A stretch of 64,000 nt of DNA from Phytohabitans flavus. GTDB taxonomy: Bacteria; Actinomycetota; Actinomycetes; Mycobacteriales; Micromonosporaceae. Below the pieces are notes generated by a model, which ran no database searches, was not told where the DNA came from, and saw only the letters and a program-made list of their open reading frames with translations. The translations under genes and the position numbers were made by a program. Below are positions 44,255 through 53,148 of this stretch, piece after piece. Location of the stretch: contig NZ_AP022870.1 in assembly GCF_011764545.1 (NCBI RefSeq), positions 3,704,001 through 3,768,000 of the forward strand, read 5' to 3'. Each line of letters starts with the position of its first letter. Position 1 is the first letter of the stretch.

Positions 44255-45175
44255 CTATGCGGGCGTGGGCTCCCGGCGGAGGCGGGCCAGCCGGGGTGTC
44301 GACGGCCAGCGGACGTCGTGGGCCCAGCCGAGCTTCTCGAAGATCCAGATCACCCGCGCCGAGATGTCGATCTCCCACGGGCGCACGCCGTGCCGGGCGC
44401 AGGTCGGGTCCGCGTGGTGCAGGTTGTGCCAGGACTCGCCCATGCTCAGGATCGCCAGCGGCCAGAAGTTGGCCGAGCGGTCGCGGGCGGCGAAGGGGCG
44501 CTCGCCGATCATGTGGCAGACCGAGTTGACCGACCAGGTGACGTGGTGCAGCAGCGTCACACGGACCAGGCTGGCCCAGAAGAACGCGGTCACCGCACCC
44601 CACCACGACCAGGTGATCAGGCCACCCATCACCGCCGGCGCCAGGAGGGTCACCAGGGTCCACAGGCCGAACGTGCGGTGTACCAGCCGGAGGTCGCGGT
44701 CGGCGAGCAGGTCGGGGGCGAACCGCTCCTGGTTTGTCAGGTCCCGGTCGAGGATCCAGCCCAGGTGAGCGTGCCAGAAGCCACGGGCGAGCGCGGCCGG
44801 CGACGTGCCGAAGAGCCACGGCGAGTGTGGGTCGCCCTCCTTGTCGGAGAACGCGTGGTGCCGGCGGTGGTCGGCCACCCAGTGCAGGATCGGGCCCTGC
44901 ACCGCCATGCTGCCGGCGATGGCCAGCGCGATCTTCAGCGGGCGGCCCGTCTTGAAGGCGCCGTGCGTGAAGTACCGGTGGAAACCCACGGTGGCGCCCA
45001 GGCAGGTGAAGACATACCAGCCGGCGGCCAGGCCGACATCCACCCAGGACAGTCCCCAGCCCCACGCGATCGGCACGGCCGCGAGCAGGGCGAGGAAGGG
45101 GACGATGACGAAGACATACACGGTCACGTGGGCGGGCAGCCCCCGCTTGCCACCCAGCAGGGTCTTGGGGGTCAC
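44255..45175 (-). CDS. Acyl-CoA/fatty acid delta-9 desaturase
   Basis: 306 residues from GTG 45175. Membrane di-iron enzyme that introduces a double bond into long acyl chains. The three His boxes are HRYFTH (66-71), HRRHH (103-107) and HNLHH near residue 255, and four hydrophobic helices surround them. Related actinobacterial genes maintain membrane fluidity. A near-consensus DtxR/IdeR box (45182-45200) overlaps the probable -10 region, so expression may depend on iron (inference). Electron donor gene is not adjacent. Confidence 0.9.
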   Translation of the reverse strand: MTPKTLLGGKRGLPAHVTVYVFVIVPFLALLAAVPIAWGWGLSWVDVGLAAGWYVFTCLGATVGFHRYFTHGAFKTGRPLKIALAIAGSMAVQGPILHWVADHRRHHAFSDKEGDPHSPWLFGTSPAALARGFWHAHLGWILDRDLTNQERFAPDLLADRDLRLVHRTFGLWTLVTLLAPAVMGGLITWSWWGAVTAFFWASLVRVTLLHHVTWSVNSVCHMIGERPFAARDRSANFWPLAILSMGESWHNLHHADPTCARHGVRPWEIDISARVIWIFEKLGWAHDVRWPSTPRLARLRREPTPA

Positions 45176-45181
45176 GGGTAG

Positions 45182-45200
45182 ATAGGTTAGGCGAACTTCA
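45182..45200. promoter_or_regulatory. Probable IdeR/DtxR iron box
   Basis: 19 bp matching the IdeR consensus at 15 positions (core TAGGTTAGGC). It starts 7 bp upstream of the desaturase GTG and covers AGGTTA (45185-45190), the complement of a TAACCT -10 hexamer. Confidence 0.5.
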
Positions 45201-45357
45201 CTTCCGCCCGGGGCATGGCACGCGAACCGCCGCCCACTGCCTGGTGACGTCCGCGTTGACAGCGTCCGCCCAGGAAATGGTCTTGCTGGAATAATTAAGA
45301 ATCTTTACATTTAAGTACGCCGAGGCGCTGACGCATACGAGCAAGCCGGCCTGAGTC

Positions 45358-45397
45358 GGGCGGGCGGCGGTCCGCCGTGGGATGCCGCCGCCCGCCC
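45358..45397 (-). terminator. Hairpin terminator of the metallophosphoesterase gene
   Basis: Perfect 13-bp arms 45358-45370 and 45385-45397, 7 bp after the stop codon at 45404. The GC stem is long and there is no T-run. Confidence 0.7.
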
Positions 45398-45403
45398 CAG
45401 CCG

Positions 45404-47284
45404 CTACTTGCCGTGCGGGGTGAGGAACTGCTCCGGCCGCAGCGCCTTCGACGAGATCCGGATGTCGCCGATCCAGCCGTAGAAGCCCTGGCCGTAGCCG
45501 AGGTCGAACGAGTTGGCGCCCACCACGAACGGCCGGCCCATCGTGCAGATGCCGGTCGAGGGCTGGGTGGGGTTACGGGCGATCTTCGAGCCGTCCACGT
45601 ACACGGTCGTGGCGCTGGCGTTGTTGACCACCGCGAGGTGCATCCACCGGCCGGTCGGCAGCGCGTGGCTCCACGAGGTCGGGTCCGCGTCCTGCTTCTC
45701 CGGGTACACCACGAACTGGAGGAAGCGCTCCGGCGAGATGTTCAGGCTGCACGTCGGCTCGAGCGGCGACCAGCCCGTGGTCTTGCCGGCGTCACCGTTG
45801 CGCCCCTCCCAGTTGAAGATGCCCATCCACGCGTGGTCACCCTCGAACGGGTCCGGCAGCTTGACGAAGACCTCGATCGTGTACCCGGTCAGGAACTTCA
45901 TGTTGTTGATCGGAGCGTTCGCCCCGGCCCGGAGGATCGCGCCGCGGTCCGGGCCCTTGCCGCCGTCGAAGCGGAGGCTGGCGTGCGCGGGCTGGCCGGG
46001 GTGGTGCTCGGCCGACCAGGTCACGACCTCGGGGGCGCTGGTGTGCAGGCGCTGGAGGGTGAGGTCGTTTCCGTTGCCGGTGAGGTCACGGGCGATGGCA
46101 CCGGCGGGCACCGGGGCACCCGCGCCGCCCGTGCCGCTCAGGCCGGAGCTGTCGAAGCGCCAGTACGCCACGGTCGTGCGCGACACCACCGCGGCCGGCG
46201 GCCGGGGCGCGGTCGGCGGTACCGGCGCGAAGCCCTGGAAGCGGGCGTCGAAGTCGATGTCCACACTGAACCTGTCGATCGGGCCGGTGAGCTCGATCGT
46301 CTCGGCCTCGAGCGGCGTGCGCTTGGCCGGGTCCCGGGCGAGGAACCAGGGCGAGAACGTCTCCACGTCGATGACGTTGCGGACCATGTCGAAGTGGTAC
46401 AGGCGGATCATGCCCGCGCCGCCGTAGTACCGGTCCTGGTAGTTGGTGATGTGGGCGTGCACGTCGTGGCCGGCGTCGTTCTTCAGGACGGTGCGGCCGG
46501 GCGGCCAGTAGTGCCCGTTGAGGGTGAGGAACACCTGGTCGTTCTTGCGGATCAGCCGGTCCCAGAGCCGCTGCCCGTTGTCCGACAGGTGCGCCTCGCC
46601 GCTGTCCTCGGCCCAGACCAGGTCGTGCGTGGTGACGATGACCGGGAGCTTCGGGTGCGCGTCGATCACGCCCTGCGCCCAGGTGATGCCGCGGTCGGAG
46701 ATCCGCCAGTCGAGGGCGAGGACGAGCCACTCGCGGCCGCCGGCGCGCAGCCAGTGGTAGCTGTTGTACCCGTCCGGCGAGGCGCCGCCGAACGTGGGCG
46801 TGCCGGCGAACCGCTGCGGGCCGAACGCGCGCAGGTACGCCGAGTCGCCGCGCTGGTCGTCGCCGCCGCGGATGTCGTGGTTGCCGGCGAGGACGCTGTA
46901 CGGCACCTTCCCGTCGATCAGCCGGAACGCCTGGTCCGCCAGCCCGATCTCGTGCTCGCTGCCGTGCTCGGTCACGTCGCCGAGGTGGGTCATGAACGCG
47001 ATGTTCGCCTCGGCCCGCTCCTGCTTCAGGTACCGGAACGTCGCCTCCAGCGGCGCCGGGTCGGAGCTGTCCTCGTCGAAGAGGTACTGCGTGTCCGGCA
47101 GTACGGCGAGCGCGAAACGCGGGCTCTGCCAGTCGAAGCCGCCGGCCGCGCCGCCTTCGTGCGCCGACGCCGCCTCGCCGCCCGCCAGCAGCGCGGCGGC
47201 GGGGCCAGCCACGAGCGCCGCTGCCGCCGGCGCGGCGAGCAGCGTACGGCGCCCGACCCCGGGCGCCTTTTGCTTGTTGTCCAT
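45404..47284 (-). CDS. Secreted metallophosphoesterase with LamG-like domain
   Basis: 626 residues. The N-terminus is Tat-like (GRRTLLAAPAAAALVAG) and cleavage near residue 42 (ASA-HE) is likely. The calcineurin-like phosphoesterase domain has PDTQY, HLGDVTEHG, GNHDIRGG, TTHD and NGHYWPPG metal-ligand motifs. A concanavalin-like laminin G domain follows (about 370-615; TVAYWRFDSSG, MHLAVVNNASATTVYVDGS). Exported phosphatase of unknown substrate, possibly bound to a carbohydrate by its lectin domain. Single gene. Confidence 0.87.
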   Translation of the reverse strand: MDNKQKAPGVGRRTLLAAPAAAALVAGPAAALLAGGEAASAHEGGAAGGFDWQSPRFALAVLPDTQYLFDEDSSDPAPLEATFRYLKQERAEANIAFMTHLGDVTEHGSEHEIGLADQAFRLIDGKVPYSVLAGNHDIRGGDDQRGDSAYLRAFGPQRFAGTPTFGGASPDGYNSYHWLRAGGREWLVLALDWRISDRGITWAQGVIDAHPKLPVIVTTHDLVWAEDSGEAHLSDNGQRLWDRLIRKNDQVFLTLNGHYWPPGRTVLKNDAGHDVHAHITNYQDRYYGGAGMIRLYHFDMVRNVIDVETFSPWFLARDPAKRTPLEAETIELTGPIDRFSVDIDFDARFQGFAPVPPTAPRPPAAVVSRTTVAYWRFDSSGLSGTGGAGAPVPAGAIARDLTGNGNDLTLQRLHTSAPEVVTWSAEHHPGQPAHASLRFDGGKGPDRGAILRAGANAPINNMKFLTGYTIEVFVKLPDPFEGDHAWMGIFNWEGRNGDAGKTTGWSPLEPTCSLNISPERFLQFVVYPEKQDADPTSWSHALPTGRWMHLAVVNNASATTVYVDGSKIARNPTQPSTGICTMGRPFVVGANSFDLGYGQGFYGWIGDIRISSKALRPEQFLTPHGK

Positions 47285-47772
47285 GGGAGCCTCCCAGCAC
47301 CAGATGACGGCGTGACTCTGTCCGCCTCTGGTGAAGGCGTGGTAGCGCTTCCTTCAACGCCACCCGCCGCCACCTCGAAGACTCCGCGATCTTGCCGTCA
47401 CGCACCGGCGCCGAGACGATCTTTCAGGCTCGGGGTCACATTCGATTTCTTGAGACAGGCCATCTGCCCCGGTCCGCGCCAGTCGCAGACCGTATGCTCC
47501 CGCGGGCACCGCGCAGGTCGGCGGCTCGCCAGCGCTCGCCGAAACCCCCGACCTCCGCTGCCACCCCGCGGTCCAAGCCCAACCCCAAGCCCGACCCGGG
47601 ATCAAAGGTGGGTACGCAGGCACATTCGCTCTGCTTCCCTAGAGCGGCAACGCCGACGACCAGCGGCGACCTTGCCGCCAGGTGGGCCTACTGGCCCTGG
47701 CTGACGCTGATCCCACAGCGACCGCGAGACCCACTTCTTGATCGGCGCGGCCGGGTTAGCGAACCCGAGAGA

Positions 47773-47816
47773 TCGTGGTACCCAACCGCCCCTCCAGGGG
47801 CAACTAAGTACCACGA
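47773..47816. repeat. Compound palindrome, TCGTGGTA family
   Basis: Outer stem TCGTGGTAC (47773-47781) with GTACCACGA (47808-47816); inner stem GCCCCT (47788-47793) with AGGGGC (47796-47801). The outer stem begins like that of the hairpin at 60375. Confidence 0.7.
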
Positions 47817-47998
47817 CATGCTAGACGACGGCCCGTCGTAGCGTCGGTCAAGGCAAACCCAGCGCCCTTCGGGCGCATGTCTGCCGTGGATGGACCCCCG
47901 CCCAACCGCCGAGCCAGGTCAAGGCTGGGCCTGGACCGCGGACCCAGCAGCAAAAGGTCGCGGTCGGCCGACCCCGCCCCGGGGTGAGCTTGCCCAAC

Positions 47999-48035
47999 CG
48001 CGAAGGGCGAGGCCGCAGGAGCGACGGTCCGGACC
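47999..48035 (-). repeat. Degenerate copy H of the 59-bp element
   Basis: About 37 bp resembling the second half of the element (TCCGGACC, CCTGCGGCCTCGCCC-type changes). It is in the same orientation as copy E, 100 bp away. Confidence 0.55.
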
Positions 48036-48135
48036 CAATACCGCTCGGCCTAGTTCGACCGGCCCTGATCGGCGCGCGCGTGGGTCGCGGCCTCACCGCC
48101 GGCGATGCCGGCCGAGGGGTCTTGGGTGGTGGAAC

Positions 48136-48194
48136 CGCGGAGGGTGAGGCCGCGGGAGCAGCGGTCCGGACCACCGCGGACGTCGCGGTAGCTC
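48136..48194 (-). repeat. 59-bp intergenic element, copy E
   Basis: Begins 18 bp after the stop of the MFS gene at 48212, in its orientation. Confidence 0.85.
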
Positions 48195-48211
48195 AAGGGC
48201 TTGGAATGGGT

Positions 48212-49567
48212 CTAGCCCACTGGTGTGGGGACCGGGGTGCGGTCGGGGCGGGCGATGTCGTCGCCCACCCGGCGTGCCCAGCGGCCGGCGGCGATCGCGT
48301 ACCAGCCGGCGATCAGCGCGAACCCGGCGGCGACCACGAACACCGCGGTCGGCGAGTGGCCGTCGGCGGGGAGGGTGAGCGCGGCGGCGAAGAGGCCCAG
48401 TACGTACGAAAGGTTGTAGGTGGTGTCGTTGAGCGCGAAGACCCGGCCGCGGTAGTGGTCGTCGCACTCGTGCTGGATCGAGGTGTCCACCACGATCTTC
48501 GTGCCCTGCGCCGCGATGTTGACGCAGAAGACCGCCGCGACGAGCAGCGGCTCGGTGAACGACGACACGGTCAGCGGCAGCGCGATCGCGGTACCGGCGA
48601 TAAGGCCGGCCACCCACCGCCAGCCGCCGATCCGCCGGGTGATGGCCGGCGTGATCAGCGCCGCCACCATCACGCCGAGGCTGCCCGCCACCACCACGAA
48701 GGCCAGCCCCGTGATCGAGTCCTGTACGTCGTCGTCGGTGACGAAGTAGTTGCGGTACAGCAGCAGCATGGCGAGGGTCAGCACCCCGAAGAGCGCGCGG
48801 AAGCCGGCCTTGGCCGCCATCGTGTACGCCGCGCCGCGCTTGCCCGCCAGGTGCACGAGGCCGTCGCCCATGCCCCGCACCACGTCCCCGATCGCCGAGC
48901 GCATGGGTGCCCGCGCGGGGACCGTGGCATGGTCCGGCCCGAGGTCGCCGACACCGAAGGAGCGCCAGGCGAGCAGGGCGGACGCCACGTACCCCACTGG
49001 TGCCACGAGCGCCATCGCCGCGTAGCCGGAGTCGCCCGCGGAGACCATCCAGTTGATCAGGACGACCGCGATGCCGAGGCCGGCGGAGAAGCAGACCGAG
49101 CCGAGGGTGCCGGAGAGTGAGTTCGCGGTGACGAGGCGTCTGTCCTCCACGACGTGCGGCACCGCCGCGGAGAGGCCGGCGAGCAGGAAGCGGTTGAGCC
49201 CGATGATCGCGAACGCCACCACCACGAACGCGACGCCCTTGTCACCCGCGTTGATCAGGGCCGCCGCCGGCAGCACCAGCGCCGCGCGCAGCAGGTTCGT
49301 GAAGACCACCAGCTGGCGCCGGCTCCACCGGTCGAGGAACACCCCGACGAAGGGCCCGATCAGCGAGTACGGCGTGACGAGCAGCGCCGACCCCGCCGCG
49401 ATCGCCATCGCGCTTGTCTGGCGGTCGGGGTTGAACAGGACGCTGCCCGCGAGGGCGGCCTGGAAAAGCCCGTCCGCGAGCTGGCTGGACAGCCGTACGC
49501 CCAGGAGTCTCCGGAACCCGCGGACGGCGAGCAAGGAGCGGAGTTTGTGGGAGTCGCGGTTGGCCAT
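48212..49567 (-). CDS. MFS transporter
   Basis: 451 residues with 12 hydrophobic segments; GVFLDRWSRRQLVVF is the signature loop and FALNDTTYNLSYVLGLFAAAL a late helix. It belongs to the group with unknown drug or siderophore export roles. TAGGCT ends 8 nt before the ATG at 49567, consistent with a leaderless start. An IdeR half-site overlaps this promoter but is too weak to call. Followed by copy E of the 59-bp element. Confidence 0.85.
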   Translation of the reverse strand: MANRDSHKLRSLLAVRGFRRLLGVRLSSQLADGLFQAALAGSVLFNPDRQTSAMAIAAGSALLVTPYSLIGPFVGVFLDRWSRRQLVVFTNLLRAALVLPAAALINAGDKGVAFVVVAFAIIGLNRFLLAGLSAAVPHVVEDRRLVTANSLSGTLGSVCFSAGLGIAVVLINWMVSAGDSGYAAMALVAPVGYVASALLAWRSFGVGDLGPDHATVPARAPMRSAIGDVVRGMGDGLVHLAGKRGAAYTMAAKAGFRALFGVLTLAMLLLYRNYFVTDDDVQDSITGLAFVVVAGSLGVMVAALITPAITRRIGGWRWVAGLIAGTAIALPLTVSSFTEPLLVAAVFCVNIAAQGTKIVVDTSIQHECDDHYRGRVFALNDTTYNLSYVLGLFAAALTLPADGHSPTAVFVVAAGFALIAGWYAIAAGRWARRVGDDIARPDRTPVPTPVG

Positions 49568-49808
49568 GACGACCTAGCCTAAGCGCACTTTCCGGGTCGC
49601 CGGCTCGGGATGTGCGACGACCCTACTCGAGAAGCGATCGCAAACCGGACAGAAAGCGGGTGACGGTCCGCTCCCACGCGGGAGCTAACGGGCGTCCGCC
49701 GTCGCGGGCGAGGCCGCTCCGTGAACGGCTGGTGTCGGCTCGCCATCGGGTCGGTGCGCGCCGTGTCCGGCGAGTCGTGCCGCGCCGCGCCGCGGATAGA
49801 GTTGCCTG

Positions 49809-50339
49809 GTGGCTGGACGTCTGACGACCGAACGACTGACCCTGCGCCCGTGGGAGATCGACGATGCCGAGGCAGCCCTTGGCGTCTACGGCGAAGGCGG
49901 CGTGGCCCGCTGGCTCAGTCCGGCCATGGACACGGTCACCGACCTGAGCGCGATGCGCCTGATCCTCCAGCAGTGGATCGCCGAGGACCAGCGCCTCATC
50001 ACCCCGGCGGGACGGTGGGCGATCGAGCGCACCGACGACAAGGAGCTCATCGGCGGCGCCGTGCTGCTCCCGCTCCCGCCCGGCGGCGAGGACCTGGAGA
50101 TGGGCTGGCAGCTGCGCCCGGACGACTGGGGCCAGGGCTACGCCGCCGAGGCCGGCCGCCGCCTGGCCCAGTGGGCGTTCGACGAGGGGTCGGACGAGGT
50201 CTTCGCGGTCGCGCGCCCGGCCAACGAGCGGGCCGGCGCCACCGCCCGCCGCATCGGTATGCAGTGGGTCGGCGAGACCGAGAAGTACTACGACATGCGC
50301 CTACAGGTCTTCCGCATCCGGCCCGGCGACATCGACTGA
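49809..50339 (+). CDS. GNAT-family N-acetyltransferase
   Basis: 176 residues from GTG 49809; TAGAGT (49797-49802) is spaced 6 nt from the start, so a leaderless mRNA is likely. RimJ/RimL-type fold: LTTERLTLRPWEIDDAEAA, LEMGWQLRPDDWGQGYAAEAGRRL (acetyl-CoA pocket around QGYAAEA) and ATARRIGMQWVGE. It moves an acetyl group to an amino group of a protein N-terminus or small molecule; acceptor unknown. Convergent with the reductase gene. Confidence 0.88.
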   Translation: MAGRLTTERLTLRPWEIDDAEAALGVYGEGGVARWLSPAMDTVTDLSAMRLILQQWIAEDQRLITPAGRWAIERTDDKELIGGAVLLPLPPGGEDLEMGWQLRPDDWGQGYAAEAGRRLAQWAFDEGSDEVFAVARPANERAGATARRIGMQWVGETEKYYDMRLQVFRIRPGDID

Positions 50340-50359
50340 CCGCGCTCACCCGCCACTGT

Positions 50360-51133
50360 CTAGATGTCGGGCGGCGACTGGCGGCCCGTCGTGGTGCCCG
50401 TGGTGGGTATGCCGCTGCGGTCCCGTGGTGTCCTGGCGCGCGGGTCGTCGGAGGTACGTGCCCGTGCGGCCGCGTCCGTCCAGTCCTCCACGGTCGGCCG
50501 GGTCAGGTCGGCGTCGAGCTGGGCGTGCAGGTCGCGGGCGGTCAGGTCGGCCGTAAAGACCGGCGACCCCGGCTGCTGCCGGCGCCCACCCTGCGCCAGG
50601 TCGCCGGCGTAGACGGGCTCGAAGCCGAGCTCGTCGACGAGGTCGGCGACGGCCCGCTCGGCCTGCGAGTCGTTCCCCGAGATCGGGATGCCGTACCGGG
50701 TGAGGGCACCACCGGGCTTGCCGTAGTCGCGCAGGTGGTCCCAGATCATCGTGTTGAACGCCTTGACCACGTTGGCCTGCGGCAGGTGCCGCTGCATCAG
50801 CTCGCTGGACGTGATGCTGTTGTTGTCGAGCTCCGCGATGTGCCCGTCACGGTCGGGGTCGTAGTTCGTGGTGTCGATGACGGTTTTGCCGGCCGTACCC
50901 GCTATGGGGACGTCGGTGTAGTTGCCGAACGGTACCGACACGACCACGATGTCCCCGAACGCCGCCGCCTGCGCGGGGGTGACCGCGCGGCCGTGCTCGC
51001 CGAGATTGGTCTCCATCTGCCGCAGCGTGTCTGGACCACGGGAGTTGGCGATTGCGACGTCGTGGCCGGCGGCGGTGAAGTGCTTGGCCAGGGTACCGCC
51101 GATGTGACCGGCGCCAATGATTCCGATCTTCAT
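50360..51133 (-). CDS. NADP-binding oxidoreductase, F420H2:NADP reductase-like
   Basis: 257 residues. The N-terminal Rossmann domain has GIIGAGHIGGTLA and VVVVSVPFGNY; the middle reads as the F420-dependent NADP oxidoreductase family (VIDTTNYDPDRDG, VVKAFNTMIWDHLRDYG, ISGNDSQAERAVADLVDELGFEPVYAGDLAQGGRRQQPG by the key part GNDSQAERAV). The last 60 residues are low-complexity and probably disordered, longer than usual. Cofactor F420 is plausible in actinobacteria but not shown here. Divergent from the TetR gene. Confidence 0.82.
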   Translation of the reverse strand: MKIGIIGAGHIGGTLAKHFTAAGHDVAIANSRGPDTLRQMETNLGEHGRAVTPAQAAAFGDIVVVSVPFGNYTDVPIAGTAGKTVIDTTNYDPDRDGHIAELDNNSITSSELMQRHLPQANVVKAFNTMIWDHLRDYGKPGGALTRYGIPISGNDSQAERAVADLVDELGFEPVYAGDLAQGGRRQQPGSPVFTADLTARDLHAQLDADLTRPTVEDWTDAAARARTSDDPRARTPRDRSGIPTTGTTTGRQSPPDI

Positions 51134-51191
51134 GCCAACCGTCTACCCGCCGTGGCTCGCCAATAACGGTGCGTGGCCGTCCTCAATCGCT

Positions 51192-51229
51192 GTAGACAGC
51201 GTCTACGGCTACTGGTAGACAATGTCTAT
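51192..51229. promoter_or_regulatory. Tandem TetR operators upstream of and overlapping the TetR start
   Basis: Two palindromes, GTAGAC-AGC-GTCTAC (51192-51206) and GTAGAC-AAT-GTCTAT (51215-51229), have centres 23 bp apart. The second covers the start codon at 51222. Confidence 0.8.
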
Positions 51230-51842
51230 GAGCGAGGACGATCTGCGCGAACGGCTCGTCGCGGCCGGAGTGGAGATGGTGCGGGGCGAGGGCAGCGCGG
51301 TGCTCACGCTCCGCGAGATCGCCCGCCGCGCCGGGGTGTCGCACGGGGCGCCGCGGCGCTACTTCCCGACCCACCTGGCGCTGCTGTCCGCGATCGCCCG
51401 GGAGGGTTTCCGGGAGTTGGGCGAGCGGGTCGCCCGGCTGCTGGCGGACGGTGGCACGCCGCACGCCCAGCTGCGCGCGCTCGGGCGGGCCTACCTGGAG
51501 TACGCGGCGACGAACCGCGGGATGTTCGAGCTGATGTTCCGGCACGACCTGCTGGAGAGCAACCGGCTCGGCCTGCGCGAGACGAGCCTGCCGCTTTTCG
51601 AGGTGCTCGTCGAGCTGACCGGCCGGGCTCGCGCGGCGCGCGGGCCGGCGGCTCAGGCGGAGGGCACGCCAGGCGGGCGCGGGGCGGAAACGAGGGTGGC
51701 GGCGGGCGCGCTCTGGGCCAACCTGCACGGCCTCGCCCAGCTCTGGACCTGGGGGAGCCTCCAGCTCGCGACCGGCCTCGACGACATCGAGCCGCTGCTC
51801 GACGCGGCCATCAAGGCGCACACCGGGCCGGAGACCGCGTGA
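51222..51842 (+). CDS. TetR-family regulator of the DHA2 exporter
   Basis: 206 residues from ATG 51222; ATG 51228 is possible. Helix-turn-helix: TLREIARRAGVSHGAPRRYFPTHLALLSAI (key part AGVSHGAPRRYF). The C-terminal ligand domain is of the TetR_C_13-like type. Two palindromes directly upstream, one over the start codon, indicate autorepression. The stop overlaps the MFS gene start (GTGA), so regulator and pump are made together and the pump's substrate or analogue is the likely ligand (inference). Confidence 0.9.
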   Translation: MSMSEDDLRERLVAAGVEMVRGEGSAVLTLREIARRAGVSHGAPRRYFPTHLALLSAIAREGFRELGERVARLLADGGTPHAQLRALGRAYLEYAATNRGMFELMFRHDLLESNRLGLRETSLPLFEVLVELTGRARAARGPAAQAEGTPGGRGAETRVAAGALWANLHGLAQLWTWGSLQLATGLDDIEPLLDAAIKAHTGPETA

Positions 51843-53143
51843 GCCGCCCACGGATCACGCTCGCGGTCAGCGTCGCGGGCGCGATGCTCGTCGCCCTGGA
51901 CGGCACGGTGCTCACGGTCGCGCAGCCGACGCTGCGGCGGGACCTGGACGCCACGTTCGCGCAGGTGCAGTGGGCCAGCACCGGGTACCTCATCGCGGTC
52001 GCCGGCCTGCTCGTGGTCGGCGGGCGCCTCGGCGACCTGTACGGCCACCGCCGCCTGCTCCTCACCGGACTCGTCGGCTTCGCGGCGGCGTCGGCGGCGA
52101 TCGGGCTGGCGCCGAGCATCGGGTGGGTGGTGGCGATGCGGGTGGTCCAGGGCGCGTTCGGGGCGCTGCTCCAGCCGGCGACGCTCGGGCTGCTGCGGAC
52201 GGCGTACCCGGCCGAGCGGCTGGGCTCGGCCATCGCGGTCCGTACCAGCGCGATCGCCGCCGCCGGCGCGGCCGGACCGGTCGTCGGCGGTGTGGCGGTC
52301 GACATGTTCGGCTGGCGCGCGGTCGCCCTGCTCGGGCTGATACCGGCGGTCGCGGTGGGAACGCTGGTCCTGGCTGTCCCGCCCGCCCCCGCGACCCCGG
52401 GCAAGCGGGGGCTCGACGTCCGGGGCGCGGCCCTCTACGCGGCGACGCTCGCCGGCCTGGTGCTCGCCCTCGTCCACCCACCCGCGCGCTGGCCGGCGCT
52501 GGCGGCGGGGCTGGGGTGCGCGGTGGCGTTCGGGTGGCACGAGCGGCGCTCCGCCGACCCACTGGTGCCGCCGGCCGTGCTGCGCGTGCGCGCGGTACCG
52601 GTGGCGCTCGGCGTGCTCGGGTGCGTGTCGGGGGCGGCGTTCGGGACGCTGTTCGTGATCACCTACCTGGTGCAGGACGGCTTCGGCCTCGATCCACTCC
52701 ACACTGGACTGCTCGCCCTCTGGCTCAGCGCCGCGATGGTGCTCGCCGCGCCCGCCGCGGGCCGGCTGATGCGGCGCCACGGGCCGCGCCCCGTCGCGGT
52801 CGGCGCGCTGCTCGCCGCGACGGCCGGCATCGCGTCGCTGGCGGGGGCCGAGCGGGCCGCGGCGGTCGGCGCGGGGCTGGTGCTGCTCGGCGCCGGGCTG
52901 GGCGCGGCGATGGTCGTGGCCACGGCCACCGTCGTGGGACATGCCCCGGCGGAGGCGGCCGGCGTCGTCGGCGGCCTCCAGCAGACCGCGATGAACACGG
53001 GCCCGGTCGCCGGCATCGCGGCCGCCGCGACGTTGCTGGGGTACGGCACGCCGGCCGCCCTCCTCGTCCTGGCCGGGGTCGCCGCGACCGGCGCCGCGCT
53101 GGCCACCCGGCTCCCGTCGGGGGTGCCGGCGCCGGTCCGGTGA
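51839..53143 (+). CDS. DHA2-family MFS drug exporter
   Basis: 434 residues, about 14 hydrophobic segments. Family motifs: LDGTVLTVAQPTLRRDL, WASTGYLIAVAGLLVVGGRLGDLYGHRR (key part GGRLGDLYGHRR) and VVQGAFGALLQPATLGLL. It expels drugs with proton exchange. Coupled to the upstream TetR gene by GTGA overlap, a classical regulator-pump operon. Natural substrate unknown. Confidence 0.9.
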   Translation: MSRPRITLAVSVAGAMLVALDGTVLTVAQPTLRRDLDATFAQVQWASTGYLIAVAGLLVVGGRLGDLYGHRRLLLTGLVGFAAASAAIGLAPSIGWVVAMRVVQGAFGALLQPATLGLLRTAYPAERLGSAIAVRTSAIAAAGAAGPVVGGVAVDMFGWRAVALLGLIPAVAVGTLVLAVPPAPATPGKRGLDVRGAALYAATLAGLVLALVHPPARWPALAAGLGCAVAFGWHERRSADPLVPPAVLRVRAVPVALGVLGCVSGAAFGTLFVITYLVQDGFGLDPLHTGLLALWLSAAMVLAAPAAGRLMRRHGPRPVAVGALLAATAGIASLAGAERAAAVGAGLVLLGAGLGAAMVVATATVVGHAPAEAAGVVGGLQQTAMNTGPVAGIAAAATLLGYGTPAALLVLAGVAATGAALATRLPSGVPAPVR

Positions 53144-53148
53144 GCGGG

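Larger units (their letters stand above)
47285..48211. other. Gene-poor island
   Basis: 927 bp without a credible gene. It holds a compound hairpin (47773-47816), a degenerate 59-bp copy H (47999-48035), the intact copy E (48136-48194) and a 54-bp flank shared with 60244-60297. CGCTCT/AGAGCG arms near 47635-47655 form another small hairpin. Confidence 0.7.

Noticed and set aside
47848..48174. Small minus-strand open frame similar to frames at 19378, 31430 and 60200 (all with VVRTAAPAASPSA-like starts)
   Set aside because: The similarity comes from the DNA repeat being translated. Changes between copies fall on all codon positions and each frame continues differently, so coding selection is not seen.
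49567..49590. IdeR-like site upstream of the MFS gene
   Set aside because: Only about 10 of 19 positions agree and one half-site is absent.
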